NCBI RefSeq assembly: GCF_000153205.1
Contig: NZ_CH672427.1
Location: forward strand, 1,642,226-1,706,225
Origin: Nitrococcus mobilis Nb-231
GTDB lineage: Bacteria; Pseudomonadota; Gammaproteobacteria; Nitrococcales; Nitrococcaceae
DNA length: 64,000 nt
Direction of reading: 5' to 3'
Shown here: positions 38,246 to 47,377 of the stretch, piece after piece
How positions within the stretch are numbered: position 1 is the first letter of the stretch
How the letters are laid out: each line of letters starts with the position of its first letter
Made by a program: the position numbers and the translations under genes
Notes under the pieces: generated by a model
Seen by the model: the letters and a program-made list of their open reading frames with translations, nothing else
What the model was told of the DNA's origin: nothing
Database searches by the model: none

Positions 38246-39544
38246 TTGCATAACGATAAATCCCCCAAGCTAAGACTGCTATTCGCTAGCTATCTGATTC
38301 TTATTGTCTACGGGACGCTTTATCCACTCGCCGATTGGCGAATTCCAGCCACTGGCCCAGTGCAACTGCTGCTGGCACCACGCAATGATTACTCCCTCTC
38401 AGACATCGCGACCAATTACGTTATCTATATCCCCGCAGGCGCGCTATTCATGACCGTGCTACCGGGGCGCAGCCTAATTGGCCGCATTGCCGCCGCCATA
38501 CTCCTGCTCGGTGGGCTGAGCCTGCTGCTGGAGATGCTCCAAACGTTGTTGCCCTCCCGCGTGTCGTCCATCACCGACACCATACTGAATACTGGCGGCG
38601 CGGCAACCGGCGCCCTTCTCGCCCCCTTTTTGCTAAAGCTATTGGCGCTCACTGGGCGAGTGCAACAAATCCGCCAAGCGCATCTGCGCAATGATGCCAT
38701 AGCCCGGGCAGCCACCGCTGGGCTACTCTTGTGGCTGGCAGCGCAATGGAGTCCGTTCGTGCCCTATGTCGACCCATATGCCATGTGGGGCGCACTCGAG
38801 CCACTGCGCCAGGCTCTGAATGGAGCCGAACTCAACCCGCAGCGGATCGTCGAGCACACCCTGGAGCTAACGGCACTCGGCATGCTACTCAATGCCACTT
38901 TGCGCGACCCTTACACAACCGCCCCCTGGCTAGCCGCACTACTAGGGCTCGGCCTCGCCGGCAACACGCTCATCATTACCCAGCAGATCTATCCGGAACG
39001 GGTAATCGGAATAGCGGCCGCTATTGTTCTGACCGGAGTGTTACAGGGTCCGATGAACCGACGCCGCGCCGTAACCGGCCTGGTTCTGCTCGGATTGAGT
39101 ATGCTCATCGGCAAGCTTTGGCCGCCATTTAGCAGCGGCGGAGCAACCTTCAACTGGATTCTGCTGAAAGGGCAGCTATTGCACCCACTGCTCGGCATCC
39201 GGGACCTGCTGGACGATATTTGGCCATTCTGTGCCTTAGCCGCATTTGCCGCCGGCGCGCTGCCGCGCCGCCTCGACTGGTTTACCTTCACTGTAGGTGG
39301 GTTACTTGTCGTAGGCTATGCGGGCAGCCTCGAATGGGCCCAGCAATGGCAGCCCCATCGCTATCCGGACATCACCGATATCCTAATGGCAGGCGCAGGT
39401 TGGACTATCGGGCACATCAGCGCAACCAGCCTCCGCTCGGCGTTGCCGCACAAACAGACCCGCACACCGAGACGAGCACTTGCCCGAATGCCACATGATA
39501 AGAAAACCACCGTTTCCGCATGCAATGTGAATGAAACAACCTGA
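38246..39544 (+). CDS. VanZ-like membrane protein with two VanZ domains
   Basis: 432 residues when started at the TTG at 38246, which has GAGGAG 6 bases ahead; the frame opens at another TTG at 38189 without a ribosome binding site. About ten membrane segments are seen. Two VanZ cores occur: EMLQTLLPSRVSSITDTILN then TGGAATG (about 100-130), and EWAQQWQPHRYPDITDIL then MAGAGWTIG near the C-terminus. Single-domain VanZ gives weak teicoplanin resistance in Gram-positives; double forms occur in gammaproteobacterial polysaccharide loci, function unknown. It overlaps the next gene by 14 bases. Confidence 0.75.
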   Translation: MHNDKSPKLRLLFASYLILIVYGTLYPLADWRIPATGPVQLLLAPRNDYSLSDIATNYVIYIPAGALFMTVLPGRSLIGRIAAAILLLGGLSLLLEMLQTLLPSRVSSITDTILNTGGAATGALLAPFLLKLLALTGRVQQIRQAHLRNDAIARAATAGLLLWLAAQWSPFVPYVDPYAMWGALEPLRQALNGAELNPQRIVEHTLELTALGMLLNATLRDPYTTAPWLAALLGLGLAGNTLIITQQIYPERVIGIAAAIVLTGVLQGPMNRRRAVTGLVLLGLSMLIGKLWPPFSSGGATFNWILLKGQLLHPLLGIRDLLDDIWPFCALAAFAAGALPRRLDWFTFTVGGLLVVGYAGSLEWAQQWQPHRYPDITDILMAGAGWTIGHISATSLRSALPHKQTRTPRRALARMPHDKKTTVSACNVNETT

Positions 39545-40733
39545 TTTAACTCGCAACGGCAGTGACGTCGCAACCGCCTCACCGGAACCAACCCCTGCGC
39601 AGGGCTTGGCCGTGACGTTGCTCACCCACGAGCGCGATTTCGCTGCTTTACGGACCGAGTGGAACCCACTCGCCGCAGCGCATCCGATCGCCAGCGCTTT
39701 TCTCCGCTACGAATGGGCCGATGCCGCCTGGCAGTGGCGGCGCCAGGACGCTACCTTGGCCTTGTTGACGGTGCGCGGCGGTAACGGCGAGCTGGTGGGG
39801 GTTGCGCCCTTGGTGCGAACCCAGGATCGAGAGATCGGCCTTTCCTTTCGCCGCCTGGAGCTGCTGAGCGTACCGGATAATCAATTTGCGGACATCCTCT
39901 TCGCCCCCGACCATCTTCCTGCGGTTGCCGGAGCCATTGCCGGCTGGCTAAGAGACAATCCCCAATATTGGGACCAGCTCACCCTGCGGCTGCTGCATAA
40001 TGAATCCCCGACGGCGCAGACATTGTCCGACGCCCTGGAACAGATGGGGCTGCTCGTAGTGCGACAAACCAACACGGTGAACTATTCGATCGACCTGACC
40101 GGTACCTGGGAAAACTACTATCGCAGTCGCAGTCGGCGTCTCAAAAAAGGCAACAACCTGGTGGCGAACCGACTACATCGAGCAGGAGAGTTGCAGCTGA
40201 CCTGCCTGAAAGGGAGGGAGATCGACGAGCAGACCGCCAACATCGTGCGCCACCTTTCGGCCGCCAGCTGGAAACAAGCCACCGGCACTACGCTCGATCA
40301 GCCCGGACCAAAAGCCTTCTTCGACCGCCTCTTTCAGTACGCCTGCCAGCAGGAATGGCTCTCCGTGTGGCTGCTCACACTCGACACCCTACCGGTAGCG
40401 GCTGAGTTGCAGCTCGAACACAAGGGTCTCGTGCACGGGCTGCGCTCGGATTTCCGCACGGACCTAGAAGCGCTCTCGCCCGGCACCTATCTTAATTGGA
40501 AGATCATAGAAGGCCTATTCGACCAAGGCCTGAAGGTTTATTTCCTAGGCCCCGGAGAGAACCCGTATAAGCGGCGCTGGACCGATACCGGAACCCCATT
40601 GACGCGGCTCGATGCCTGGAGCCCCGCTCTCCGTGGTCGGCTGCTAAGGGCCTTGCGGCAATGGCTGCGCCCCACCCTACGAAGCGCCCGTGACCACTTG
40701 CAGGACCTCTACCACCGAGCGCGCCGCTTATGA
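39531..40733 (+). CDS. GNAT / FemAB-CelD type acyltransferase
   Basis: 400 residues, cytoplasmic. The first half (VTLLTHERDFAALRTEWNPL, LLTVRGGNGELVGVAPLVR) and the second half (FRTDLEALSPGTYLNWKIIE) match the CelD/BcsL group of duplicated GNAT folds, which acylate or aminoacylate polysaccharide precursors in the FemAB manner. The C-terminal FLGPGENPYKRRWTDTGTPL is typical of that group. Translation is likely coupled to the VanZ gene. It converges with the asparagine-synthase-like gene, overlapping it by 6 bases. The acyl donor cannot be told from sequence. Confidence 0.75.
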   Translation: MKQPDLTRNGSDVATASPEPTPAQGLAVTLLTHERDFAALRTEWNPLAAAHPIASAFLRYEWADAAWQWRRQDATLALLTVRGGNGELVGVAPLVRTQDREIGLSFRRLELLSVPDNQFADILFAPDHLPAVAGAIAGWLRDNPQYWDQLTLRLLHNESPTAQTLSDALEQMGLLVVRQTNTVNYSIDLTGTWENYYRSRSRRLKKGNNLVANRLHRAGELQLTCLKGREIDEQTANIVRHLSAASWKQATGTTLDQPGPKAFFDRLFQYACQQEWLSVWLLTLDTLPVAAELQLEHKGLVHGLRSDFRTDLEALSPGTYLNWKIIEGLFDQGLKVYFLGPGENPYKRRWTDTGTPLTRLDAWSPALRGRLLRALRQWLRPTLRSARDHLQDLYHRARRL

Positions 40734-42569
40734 GGCTCCGGACGCCACGGACATACCGCCACGCTTGCTCCCGCGCTCCCGGGTTTGAAACCACTGCTCC
40801 AACATCATCAACGTCCACACCAATGTCCCATAATAAGCAGGATACGCGTGCAAGCGGTGCGACATGAGCTCGTCGAGAAACTGCGGACGCACGATGGCGC
40901 GGCTACGCAATGTCTCAAGACTGTCGCCCGCCAGCTCGCGGAGCGCCGGCTGCTGGGTCAGCCAAATGCCAAATGGCAGCCCGAAGCCGTGTTTTTGCTT
41001 GCCGATCACAGCACGCGGTAGAAAATCCTGCAGCGCGGCCTTGAAAAACGGGCGCAGTTTGGTGCGACTCACCTTCCAGGCCGCCGGCAGCCGCAGCGAG
41101 AGCGCGACGATATCATCATCGAGCAGAGGAAAGGCGGTGTCCACCCCCGCCAAAGCACAGGCACCGCGGACCTTGACCAGATCATCGTCGGCGAGAGTGA
41201 ACTTGAGATCGCGTGCCAGCATGCGGTTGACCATGCTTTGCGCCTGAGCCGACCAATAGACCTCCCGAATCATCTCCAGCGGTCGGCCCGTATCGAGCTC
41301 GGCCAAAAAGTCCGGCTGCAGGATACGATCAAGCCCTATTCGTATAAGCAAGTTGTAGCTCTCAAGCCGCTCGGGCATGGGCAGTTGCGCCTGCTGCAGA
41401 TAGCTACGCAATTTGCGCACCCCCGGCCAAGCCGGCAGCCGATGCCCGAGCGGCCACAATAGGTGCCGCTGCACGCCGCGCGGCAGGTGCTCCGGTAGAG
41501 TAAACACCCATTGCTTGGCGTAGCGAGCATTCCCGCCAAAGAGCTCATCGCCACCATCGCCGCCCAGCAAAATATCGATCCCGCTTTGCCGGGCCAATTT
41601 GGCGCAGTAATAGGCCGGAATAACGGAGGCGTTGCCGAAAGGCTGATCGTAACCGGCCGCGATGATGGGGATAGCGGCCACGACGTCCGCGGGCGTCACA
41701 TAATATTGTTGGTGATCGGCATCGAAATGCCGAGCGGCCGTCTGGGCATAACCCGTCTCATCATAGCCTTCAGCGTCGAAGCCGATGGAGAAGGTGCGCG
41801 GCCGCTCACCGGTCACCTCTCGCAGCATTCCCGTTACGGTCGAGCTATCCGTACCGCCGCTGAGGAATGCGCCTATCGGTCGACCATCCAGCGAACGCTC
41901 TACGCCTGTGTACAGGCGGTTGCGGAACTCGGCGCGGGTTTCTGACCAGGAGAGGTTCGGATCCTCAGTGTACTGCGGCCGCCAGTAATTCCATATCGAG
42001 CCACCGTGTGCGTCGAATCGCAACCCCTGACCAGGTTGGAGCCGATGCATCTCGCGGTAAATGGTTCTCGGTGACGGCACGACATGGAAATAGAGGTAGT
42101 TCAGAATGGCCTGCGGATCGGGCCCGGCCTTGGCCGCCGAATGAGCAGTAAGCTTACCTAAGGCCGTAGCAACCAGAAGCCCACCGGCCGTCTCGGTATA
42201 GTAAAGCGGCCAGGTGCCAAGGCGATCGACCAGGGCCAGGCCGGTACCGCTACGCCGGTCAAGGAGGAGCAACGCATAGCTGCCGCGCAAATCACGGCAG
42301 GCCAGGTAACCGCTGCGGCGAAAAGCTGCCAAGAAACTCTCCAGTTCTTCCGTCGCAGAATATCCATCAGAGCCTCCGCATCGCACCCGGCCCACTCCGG
42401 CGACCGCGAAATCCTCACGCTCTAACCAGAAAGTCCCCGCGCCGGCCGCCGCCAGGCCATAAGCACCAATTGCCACGCTGCGGTCCGCCGCCGCGGCTAG
42501 CCACTGCGGTGCCAAGGCCCCATCCGAACCAGTAGCGCCCCCGAATTGCCCCCAAACCTCTGGCATCAT
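40728..42569 (-). CDS. Asparagine synthase-like protein lacking the glutaminase cysteine
   Basis: 613 residues. The ATP-pyrophosphatase (synthetase) domain is well kept: P-loop AFLSGGTDSSTV, LLGGDGGDELFGGNARYAK and KVRGACALAGVDTAFPLLDD. The N-terminal domain has the glutamine-amidotransferase fold (VDRLGTWPLYYTE) but begins MMPEVWGQ in place of MCG, so the Cys2 nucleophile is missing. It probably cannot use glutamine as nitrogen source and may form an amide with ammonia or another amine, or have a different adenylating role. A GGAG site precedes the ATG. It starts a minus-strand run of polysaccharide-locus genes with the kinase-like gene 119 bases upstream. Confidence 0.82.
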   Translation of the reverse strand: MMPEVWGQFGGATGSDGALAPQWLAAAADRSVAIGAYGLAAAGAGTFWLEREDFAVAGVGRVRCGGSDGYSATEELESFLAAFRRSGYLACRDLRGSYALLLLDRRSGTGLALVDRLGTWPLYYTETAGGLLVATALGKLTAHSAAKAGPDPQAILNYLYFHVVPSPRTIYREMHRLQPGQGLRFDAHGGSIWNYWRPQYTEDPNLSWSETRAEFRNRLYTGVERSLDGRPIGAFLSGGTDSSTVTGMLREVTGERPRTFSIGFDAEGYDETGYAQTAARHFDADHQQYYVTPADVVAAIPIIAAGYDQPFGNASVIPAYYCAKLARQSGIDILLGGDGGDELFGGNARYAKQWVFTLPEHLPRGVQRHLLWPLGHRLPAWPGVRKLRSYLQQAQLPMPERLESYNLLIRIGLDRILQPDFLAELDTGRPLEMIREVYWSAQAQSMVNRMLARDLKFTLADDDLVKVRGACALAGVDTAFPLLDDDIVALSLRLPAAWKVSRTKLRPFFKAALQDFLPRAVIGKQKHGFGLPFGIWLTQQPALRELAGDSLETLRSRAIVRPQFLDELMSHRLHAYPAYYGTLVWTLMMLEQWFQTRERGSKRGGMSVASGAS

Positions 42570-42688
42570 TCCGATCTCCGTGCTTCCATACCGCTACCCA
42601 AATCGGGCCGGACAGAAAAAATGGGCCAACCGTTTCCCGCTTCGAGACGGAACGAGGCGCGTTACGCACCTGCCCAACGCGCGTTATC

Positions 42689-43744
42689 CTAGCAAGACTC
42701 GCGGGGTAAATGATGCTGGCGCGGAGTGCTCGTCGAGGCATTTCTAAGTTCCTGACATAGGAAGCGTGTCAACCGGCGAAAGCACCAATCACTGTACCAA
42801 CCTTTGAGCCGCGGGCGCGGCCGCAGATTTCGCTCCATCCAAACGACCAGCACCGAGTTCAACCGGAGCCACGCCACCGCCTCGACCGGCAACATCTTTT
42901 CACGCTCGAAGTAGCCGCGCAGAAAGGCCGCGCTGAGACTGCGCACTTCCAGTGCAAGACGCAACCCTCGCAGGGGCGAAGCAATGAGCTCTAGGTGATT
43001 AAGAAAGGGGGCAAGGTCGCGCAGCACAACATTTTCGTGCTGCAGCGCAATATCAAATCCCAGCAAGCGTTCGCCGCAGACAATAAGGTTGTCCGATTTG
43101 AAATCGCCATGGAGCAACGCTCGCGGATAAGACCGCCGACCGATTAGGTTGGCCGTGACCTCCAGCAGATTGACTGCTTCCTGAACAAGCGGATCCTGGC
43201 GCACGGCCGGGCTCGCTGTGGCGAGCGCCTCATGTAGGCTGATAAGAATCGCATCGGTTACGAGCCTGCCAGGCTCTGCGGGCGCAAAATCATGGAAGAA
43301 GCGCAGCCAGCTCCCTGCAAGTGCTACAAGCTCTGGCCGTTTCATTCTGTGGGAGGAGTTAACCGGAGACGTGAGCATCTCGGAGAGCTGCACCCCCTCG
43401 ATCCACTCGGTCACCAGAATGCCGCGATCGACGAGCAGAGGATAGGGCCTGGGCACACCGAGACGGCTATTCCCGGCAAAATACCCGCACATACGCGACA
43501 ATGTTTCCAGCTCCTGAGCCGCGGTAACGGGACAAGGCCGGTGCTGAACCGGATCCAGGCAGACCTTCAGCGCCAGGCTGGGGCCACGTGCCCCGAGTGC
43601 GGCCTTAAACAGCCACGAGTTCTCCTGGCAGCGCAGCGGGCCGGCAACCGTGCAGCTCGATAGCCCCGCTAGCTCGGGACTCCGGGGTTCAAGGCGAAGG
43701 GCCTTGGTCAGCTCCGCCGCCGTCGGGACATTGTCAGCTTGCAT
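42689..43744 (-). CDS. Aminoglycoside phosphotransferase (APH) family kinase-like protein
   Basis: 351 residues from the ATG at 43744; a TTG at 43765 is the other option. The APH catalytic loop reads LLHGDFKSDNLIV, with the base Asp and metal-binding Asn, followed by the LGFDIA metal motif. The upper lobe has SLALKVCLD with the ATP-binding lysine and ILVTEWIEGVQL at the hinge. The family phosphorylates small hydroxylated molecules or sugars; in a polysaccharide locus a sugar or lipid-linked substrate is likelier than an antibiotic. Inference only. Confidence 0.75.
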   Translation of the reverse strand: MQADNVPTAAELTKALRLEPRSPELAGLSSCTVAGPLRCQENSWLFKAALGARGPSLALKVCLDPVQHRPCPVTAAQELETLSRMCGYFAGNSRLGVPRPYPLLVDRGILVTEWIEGVQLSEMLTSPVNSSHRMKRPELVALAGSWLRFFHDFAPAEPGRLVTDAILISLHEALATASPAVRQDPLVQEAVNLLEVTANLIGRRSYPRALLHGDFKSDNLIVCGERLLGFDIALQHENVVLRDLAPFLNHLELIASPLRGLRLALEVRSLSAAFLRGYFEREKMLPVEAVAWLRLNSVLVVWMERNLRPRPRLKGWYSDWCFRRLTRFLCQELRNASTSTPRQHHLPRESC

Positions 43745-43807
43745 CGCGCAACCTAATTCGAGCAAAACCGAATGGCACTGCTGTAACCGGCCTACCCCGC
43801 ACCAGGA

Positions 43808-44515
43808 TCAACGCGCCACCGACACTACCGTTATCGCCTCACTGATCAGCGGCAGCACTCTATGGCGGCGGATCTCCTGCAAACCGGCGCCCGCAAGCAA
43901 TTGCTCCAGCTCGGCCTGCGTCAGCGGATAAGCCGCCGGGGCCACATGGCCGAAAACGCGCTTCACAGATCGGCGCAGCTGCTGATACCAGGTGCTGTAG
44001 GACTGAGTGAATACAACTCTGCCTTGGGTAGCCTTGGCGACGCCCGCAAGAAACTCCACCTGCCCCGAGAGCGGGAAATGCATCAGCACACGAGCGCACA
44101 GAGCCGCATCATAGCGCTCACCCAATTCCGCCAACCGGCGGGCATCCCATACAAAAGTCCGGAATCGCTCGCCAAACCGAGAGAGCTTGCGGCGGGCCAC
44201 TTCGAGCATCGCCGGTGAGACATCCACCCCCACGACGCGATGGCCCTGCTCAAGCAGAACCTCCGCGTGCCGGCCCGTGCCACACGGCACATCCACAATC
44301 AGAGAATCGTCCGGAAGTCCGGAAAAAGCACGTCGGATGTTCCATTTTTCCAGCGCATCGAAAACCCTACCTGAGACGCTGGCAAAACGTTCACGATCGT
44401 AACGCTCAGCAACCTCGACATCCTTGTAATGCTCGACAGGGTTCCAATCGATCCGCGGGGCAGTCCCGGTTTCATTGGATGATTCCAGACTCTTGAGCTC
44501 GTGTTCCCCCTGCAT
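43808..44515 (-). CDS. SAM-dependent methyltransferase (class I)
   Basis: 235 residues from an ATG with GGGAG 5 bases ahead. The Rossmann motif I is LIVDVPCGTGRHAEVL (about 73-88), motif II GVDVSPAMLEVAR, and motif IV YDAALCARVLMHFP. The family includes small-molecule and sugar O-methyltransferases; the substrate cannot be told. It lies 63 bases upstream of the kinase-like gene on the same strand. Confidence 0.82.
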   Translation of the reverse strand: MQGEHELKSLESSNETGTAPRIDWNPVEHYKDVEVAERYDRERFASVSGRVFDALEKWNIRRAFSGLPDDSLIVDVPCGTGRHAEVLLEQGHRVVGVDVSPAMLEVARRKLSRFGERFRTFVWDARRLAELGERYDAALCARVLMHFPLSGQVEFLAGVAKATQGRVVFTQSYSTWYQQLRRSVKRVFGHVAPAAYPLTQAELEQLLAGAGLQEIRRHRVLPLISEAITVVSVAR

Positions 44516-44607
44516 CCCATCTCCCTTGCTCTTGCTGCTGTTCAGGTAGAATATCTGTCTCCCACGAGTTTAGCCTCTCATTAGGGAAACCCTGATCAAT
44601 TACCATC

Positions 44608-44701
44608 TCGTCATTCCGGCGAAAGCCAGAATCCAGTAAATTCAAGAGCCTGCACACCGAGCCCGGATCGGCATCCGGGGCAGGCTTTGCCGGTGTGACG
44701 A
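44608..44701. repeat. 94-base MITE-like repeat with terminal inverted repeats
   Basis: TCGTCATTCCGGCGAAAGCC at the left faces GGCTTTGCCGGTGTGACGA at the right, an imperfect 19-20-base inverted repeat with an inner stem GCCCGGATCGGCATCCGGGGC. The CGTCATTCCGGCGAAAGCCAG type is a widely dispersed small repeat in proteobacterial genomes. It occupies part of the 397-base gap 44516-44912; the rest of that gap shows no recognisable gene. Confidence 0.6.
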
Positions 44702-44912
44702 ATAAATCAAACGCTTCCTAGGAAGCCCACTCCAGGCCAATTACGCCTGCCCCGCCCACAATAAAATGTCGTCCGGTAAAAGCTCAAACAGCGGAATTGT
44801 AGCAACCAATCTGCAAATCGTTCGCCCAAATTTTTCGCTACCGGAACGCTCGTGCAATCCCGGACGTAGCCGCCACATGAGGAAAACCTGGAGCAAGCGA
44901 TAACAACAGGGA

Positions 44913-45662
44913 CTAACAGGGCTTCCGGGCACGGATCAAAAATGCATGGCTGAGCACCCGAGCAAAGCCAGGCATTCTCCCCAAGCGCATCCACTCACTC
45001 AGCCTCTGCAGACGCTGGAACCTTTGTGGGAATATGGGTACCCAGTGTATCCGGGCCTGGGTGCAGCCCGCGGCAAGCAAGAGGTGGCGCAGGCGAGCGG
45101 CACTTTCATAGCGCACCCGCAACGGCTGTTGCCGCACTCTGCCAATCAGCGCTTCGCCGGCGTGCAGCAGGCAGCCCCGGTTCAGTCCGTCGATCCAGAT
45201 CTCTCCTGCTGGCCTCGTCACGCGAACGAGCTCGCCGATCAGCGCCTCGCATCCCGCCAGTGCCTGAGTCACACCAAAGCACAGAACACTGCCGAAGACA
45301 GCCGATCGAAACGGCAACCGGCGAACATCGCCCGCAAGCCAAGCAAGCGTGCTGCCCGGTGTCATATGCTTGGCCTTTTTAAGGCTCGGCACGGAGTAAT
45401 CGAGCCCGTAAACACGCTCTGCGCCTTGTCTGTAGAGCGCCCTAACGTAGGTCCCGGCTCCACAGCCAGCATCGAGCCACTCTCCGTCTGTCGTACCGAG
45501 TAATGCCTCGAAGGCTCGCAGGCGCGTCGCCAAGCCGCTGGCGCTCCAGCCAGCAATCAGCGCATCCGAATCGTAACTCTCGCCGAAGCGTTCGAACCGC
45601 GACCGCCAGCGTAGCTCGAACTCATTGGGCACCTCCTGCGGCATCCGATTGATCCTCGCCAT
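44913..45662 (-). CDS. SAM-dependent methyltransferase (class I)
   Basis: 249 residues. Motif I is EWLDAGCGAGTYVRAL (about 61-76), motif II GLDYSVPSLKKAK, and the post-I region WLAGDVRRLPFRSAVFGSVL carries the expected acidic residue. The C-terminal half (RYESAARLRHLLLAAGC, FARVLSHAFLIRARKP) resembles UbiE/Coq5-like and polysaccharide-locus methyltransferases. It is 14 bases downstream of the broken beta-helix gene on the same strand. The substrate is unknown. Confidence 0.8.
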   Translation of the reverse strand: MARINRMPQEVPNEFELRWRSRFERFGESYDSDALIAGWSASGLATRLRAFEALLGTTDGEWLDAGCGAGTYVRALYRQGAERVYGLDYSVPSLKKAKHMTPGSTLAWLAGDVRRLPFRSAVFGSVLCFGVTQALAGCEALIGELVRVTRPAGEIWIDGLNRGCLLHAGEALIGRVRQQPLRVRYESAARLRHLLLAAGCTQARIHWVPIFPQRFQRLQRLSEWMRLGRMPGFARVLSHAFLIRARKPC

Positions 45663-45676
45663 GGTTGGCCAGCAAC

Positions 45677-47049
45677 TTATCTGGCACTATCTGGGCGTGG
45701 GCTCGGTCGCCCACCTGGCGACGGCCAGCGGGCGATGCCAAGTTGCCAGCCCGGATTCTCGCCCGAGCCGGTATAGGCTCCGACGAAACCCGCCCAACGG
45801 GCCCACCCATTAAAGTCCTTATCGGCATCCTCATACTCGATCAGCGCACCGATAGGAATATCAGCCACCTCTAAACGCCCGGAACGCGGATAGAGATCAA
45901 GCACACCGATGCGTGCGAGTGGCGCATTCAGATACTTTTCCGCATCCGCCAACTTGCCAGTGATATTCCACGCCCTCATGCCACCATGGATCGGCCTACG
46001 GGCAAACACAGCGTTGGCCGCCACCCATTGGCGGTCCTCCGGGCGCGTATCCCAGATCCCGATCCCAAGATCGGACGCAACGACGGTATTATGGAAGATA
46101 TCCACTGTTTCCGGACGCCTCCCTTCATGCGGCATGATATTGATCGCCCGTCCGACACCTTCGGTGTTGACGAAAAGATTATTATAAAGGGCAATACGGC
46201 CGGCGCCCTGAAATAATGCTTCGGCGGGGTTCTGATAGGAAAAAGTTACCATAGACAAGATAACGATCGAAGCGACCTGCACCCTCAGTAGGCTGGCCAC
46301 CAATAAATACATTGGGCCGCGTCGCTCCCACCTGACTCTGACTACCAACCTTGCTAAAAACATTGTAGCTTATCACTGTAGTCTCAGGTTGGATCGGTAT
46401 TACTCCGGCCGTCGGTCGCTCTTTCTGGCGTTTGATCTCGATGTTGTAGCCGATCGTATCTTGAATGAGATTGCCTTCGATCATGCCCCCAACGAACGGC
46501 GCCGAACCGTCCGAATTTCCAAAATACATGCCGGTACCCGCTCCATCGATGCGATTGTTGCGAATAATCCAGCCCCAAGCCGGACATTTGGTTGAGACCC
46601 CCACATCTTGCTGATCGGCGTCGTGGTGGATGATACTGAGATTCTCAAGGGTTATGTGGTGGGCGTAAGCCGCAGTTCCCTCCGCCTTGACGGCATCCAC
46701 CGGCAGTTCCCGTCCATCTAGGAGCAAATTGCGGAGTGTGATATAGCTCGAGTCTTCGATGCTCACCGTGTTACGCGCACGATAGCCGACCAAAAACCGC
46801 GGGAGCACCTTTTCTCGGCCCGGAAATTTCGATCCGCTGGCCGGCACGACCGTTGACTCCATGCAGTGGAAACCCTCCGTAGTACGTGCCGGCAGCGAGC
46901 GCTAACGTATCGCCCGGCCTGAGGAGGCGAAGCTTGGAGAGGTAGGTCTGAGAATTACCGTTGATCGTTGCGGCACATGCCAGTGAAGAGAAGGTAAGCT
47001 TGACAAAAAACAAGAGATACATAGCTGGACGAAAGAATTCCCAAAACAT
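45677..47049 (-). pseudogene. Right-handed beta-helix protein, broken by two frameshifts
   Basis: Three consecutive reading frames together encode one protein of about 450 residues. Frame 1 (from 47049) holds the signal peptide MYLLFFVKLTFSSLACAA and the LRPGDTLALAAGTYYGGFPLHG start common to parallel beta-helix lyase-like proteins. Frame 2 continues with NTVSIEDSSYITLRNLLLDG and IIRNNRIDGAGTGMYFGNSD. Frame 3 continues with GAGRIALYNNLFVN to the C-terminus at 45677. Both joins need the loss of a single base, at the A run 46792-46796 and at 46238-46244. It is either a recent pseudogene or carries sequencing errors. The intact form would be a secreted polysaccharide lyase, epimerase or binding protein. 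Confidence 0.75.
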
Positions 47050-47377
47050 CAGCCTACCCTAACGACAGGAGGCAAAAATCAAGCGGATTTTGAAACCGTA
47101 CATAGTGTACATAGTAGGGCCGCGGTTCTTTGCTAGCGATTGGTAGGATAATATGGTTCCCGCAAGCACATGGCACTGAATCATTCATCGAGCAGGTTCA
47201 AGCTAGTAGGGGGCCCTAACTTAAATTCGCAGTAACTTCTCATTAAGTCCGGGCAAGAAGACATTGAAGAGAGTGGTTCGTTGCTTACCATCAACAATAA
47301 GCACTTGATAATTTTGCATTTAATGCACGACCGTAATCTTACCTCCGCCACCCCGCACACATTACGCCCGGACTTAA

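Noticed and set aside
47092..47115. Short palindrome GTACATAGTGTAC and repeated TACATAG upstream of the beta-helix gene as an operator
   Set aside because: The repeat is short, and no partner regulator gene or promoter elements are visible nearby.
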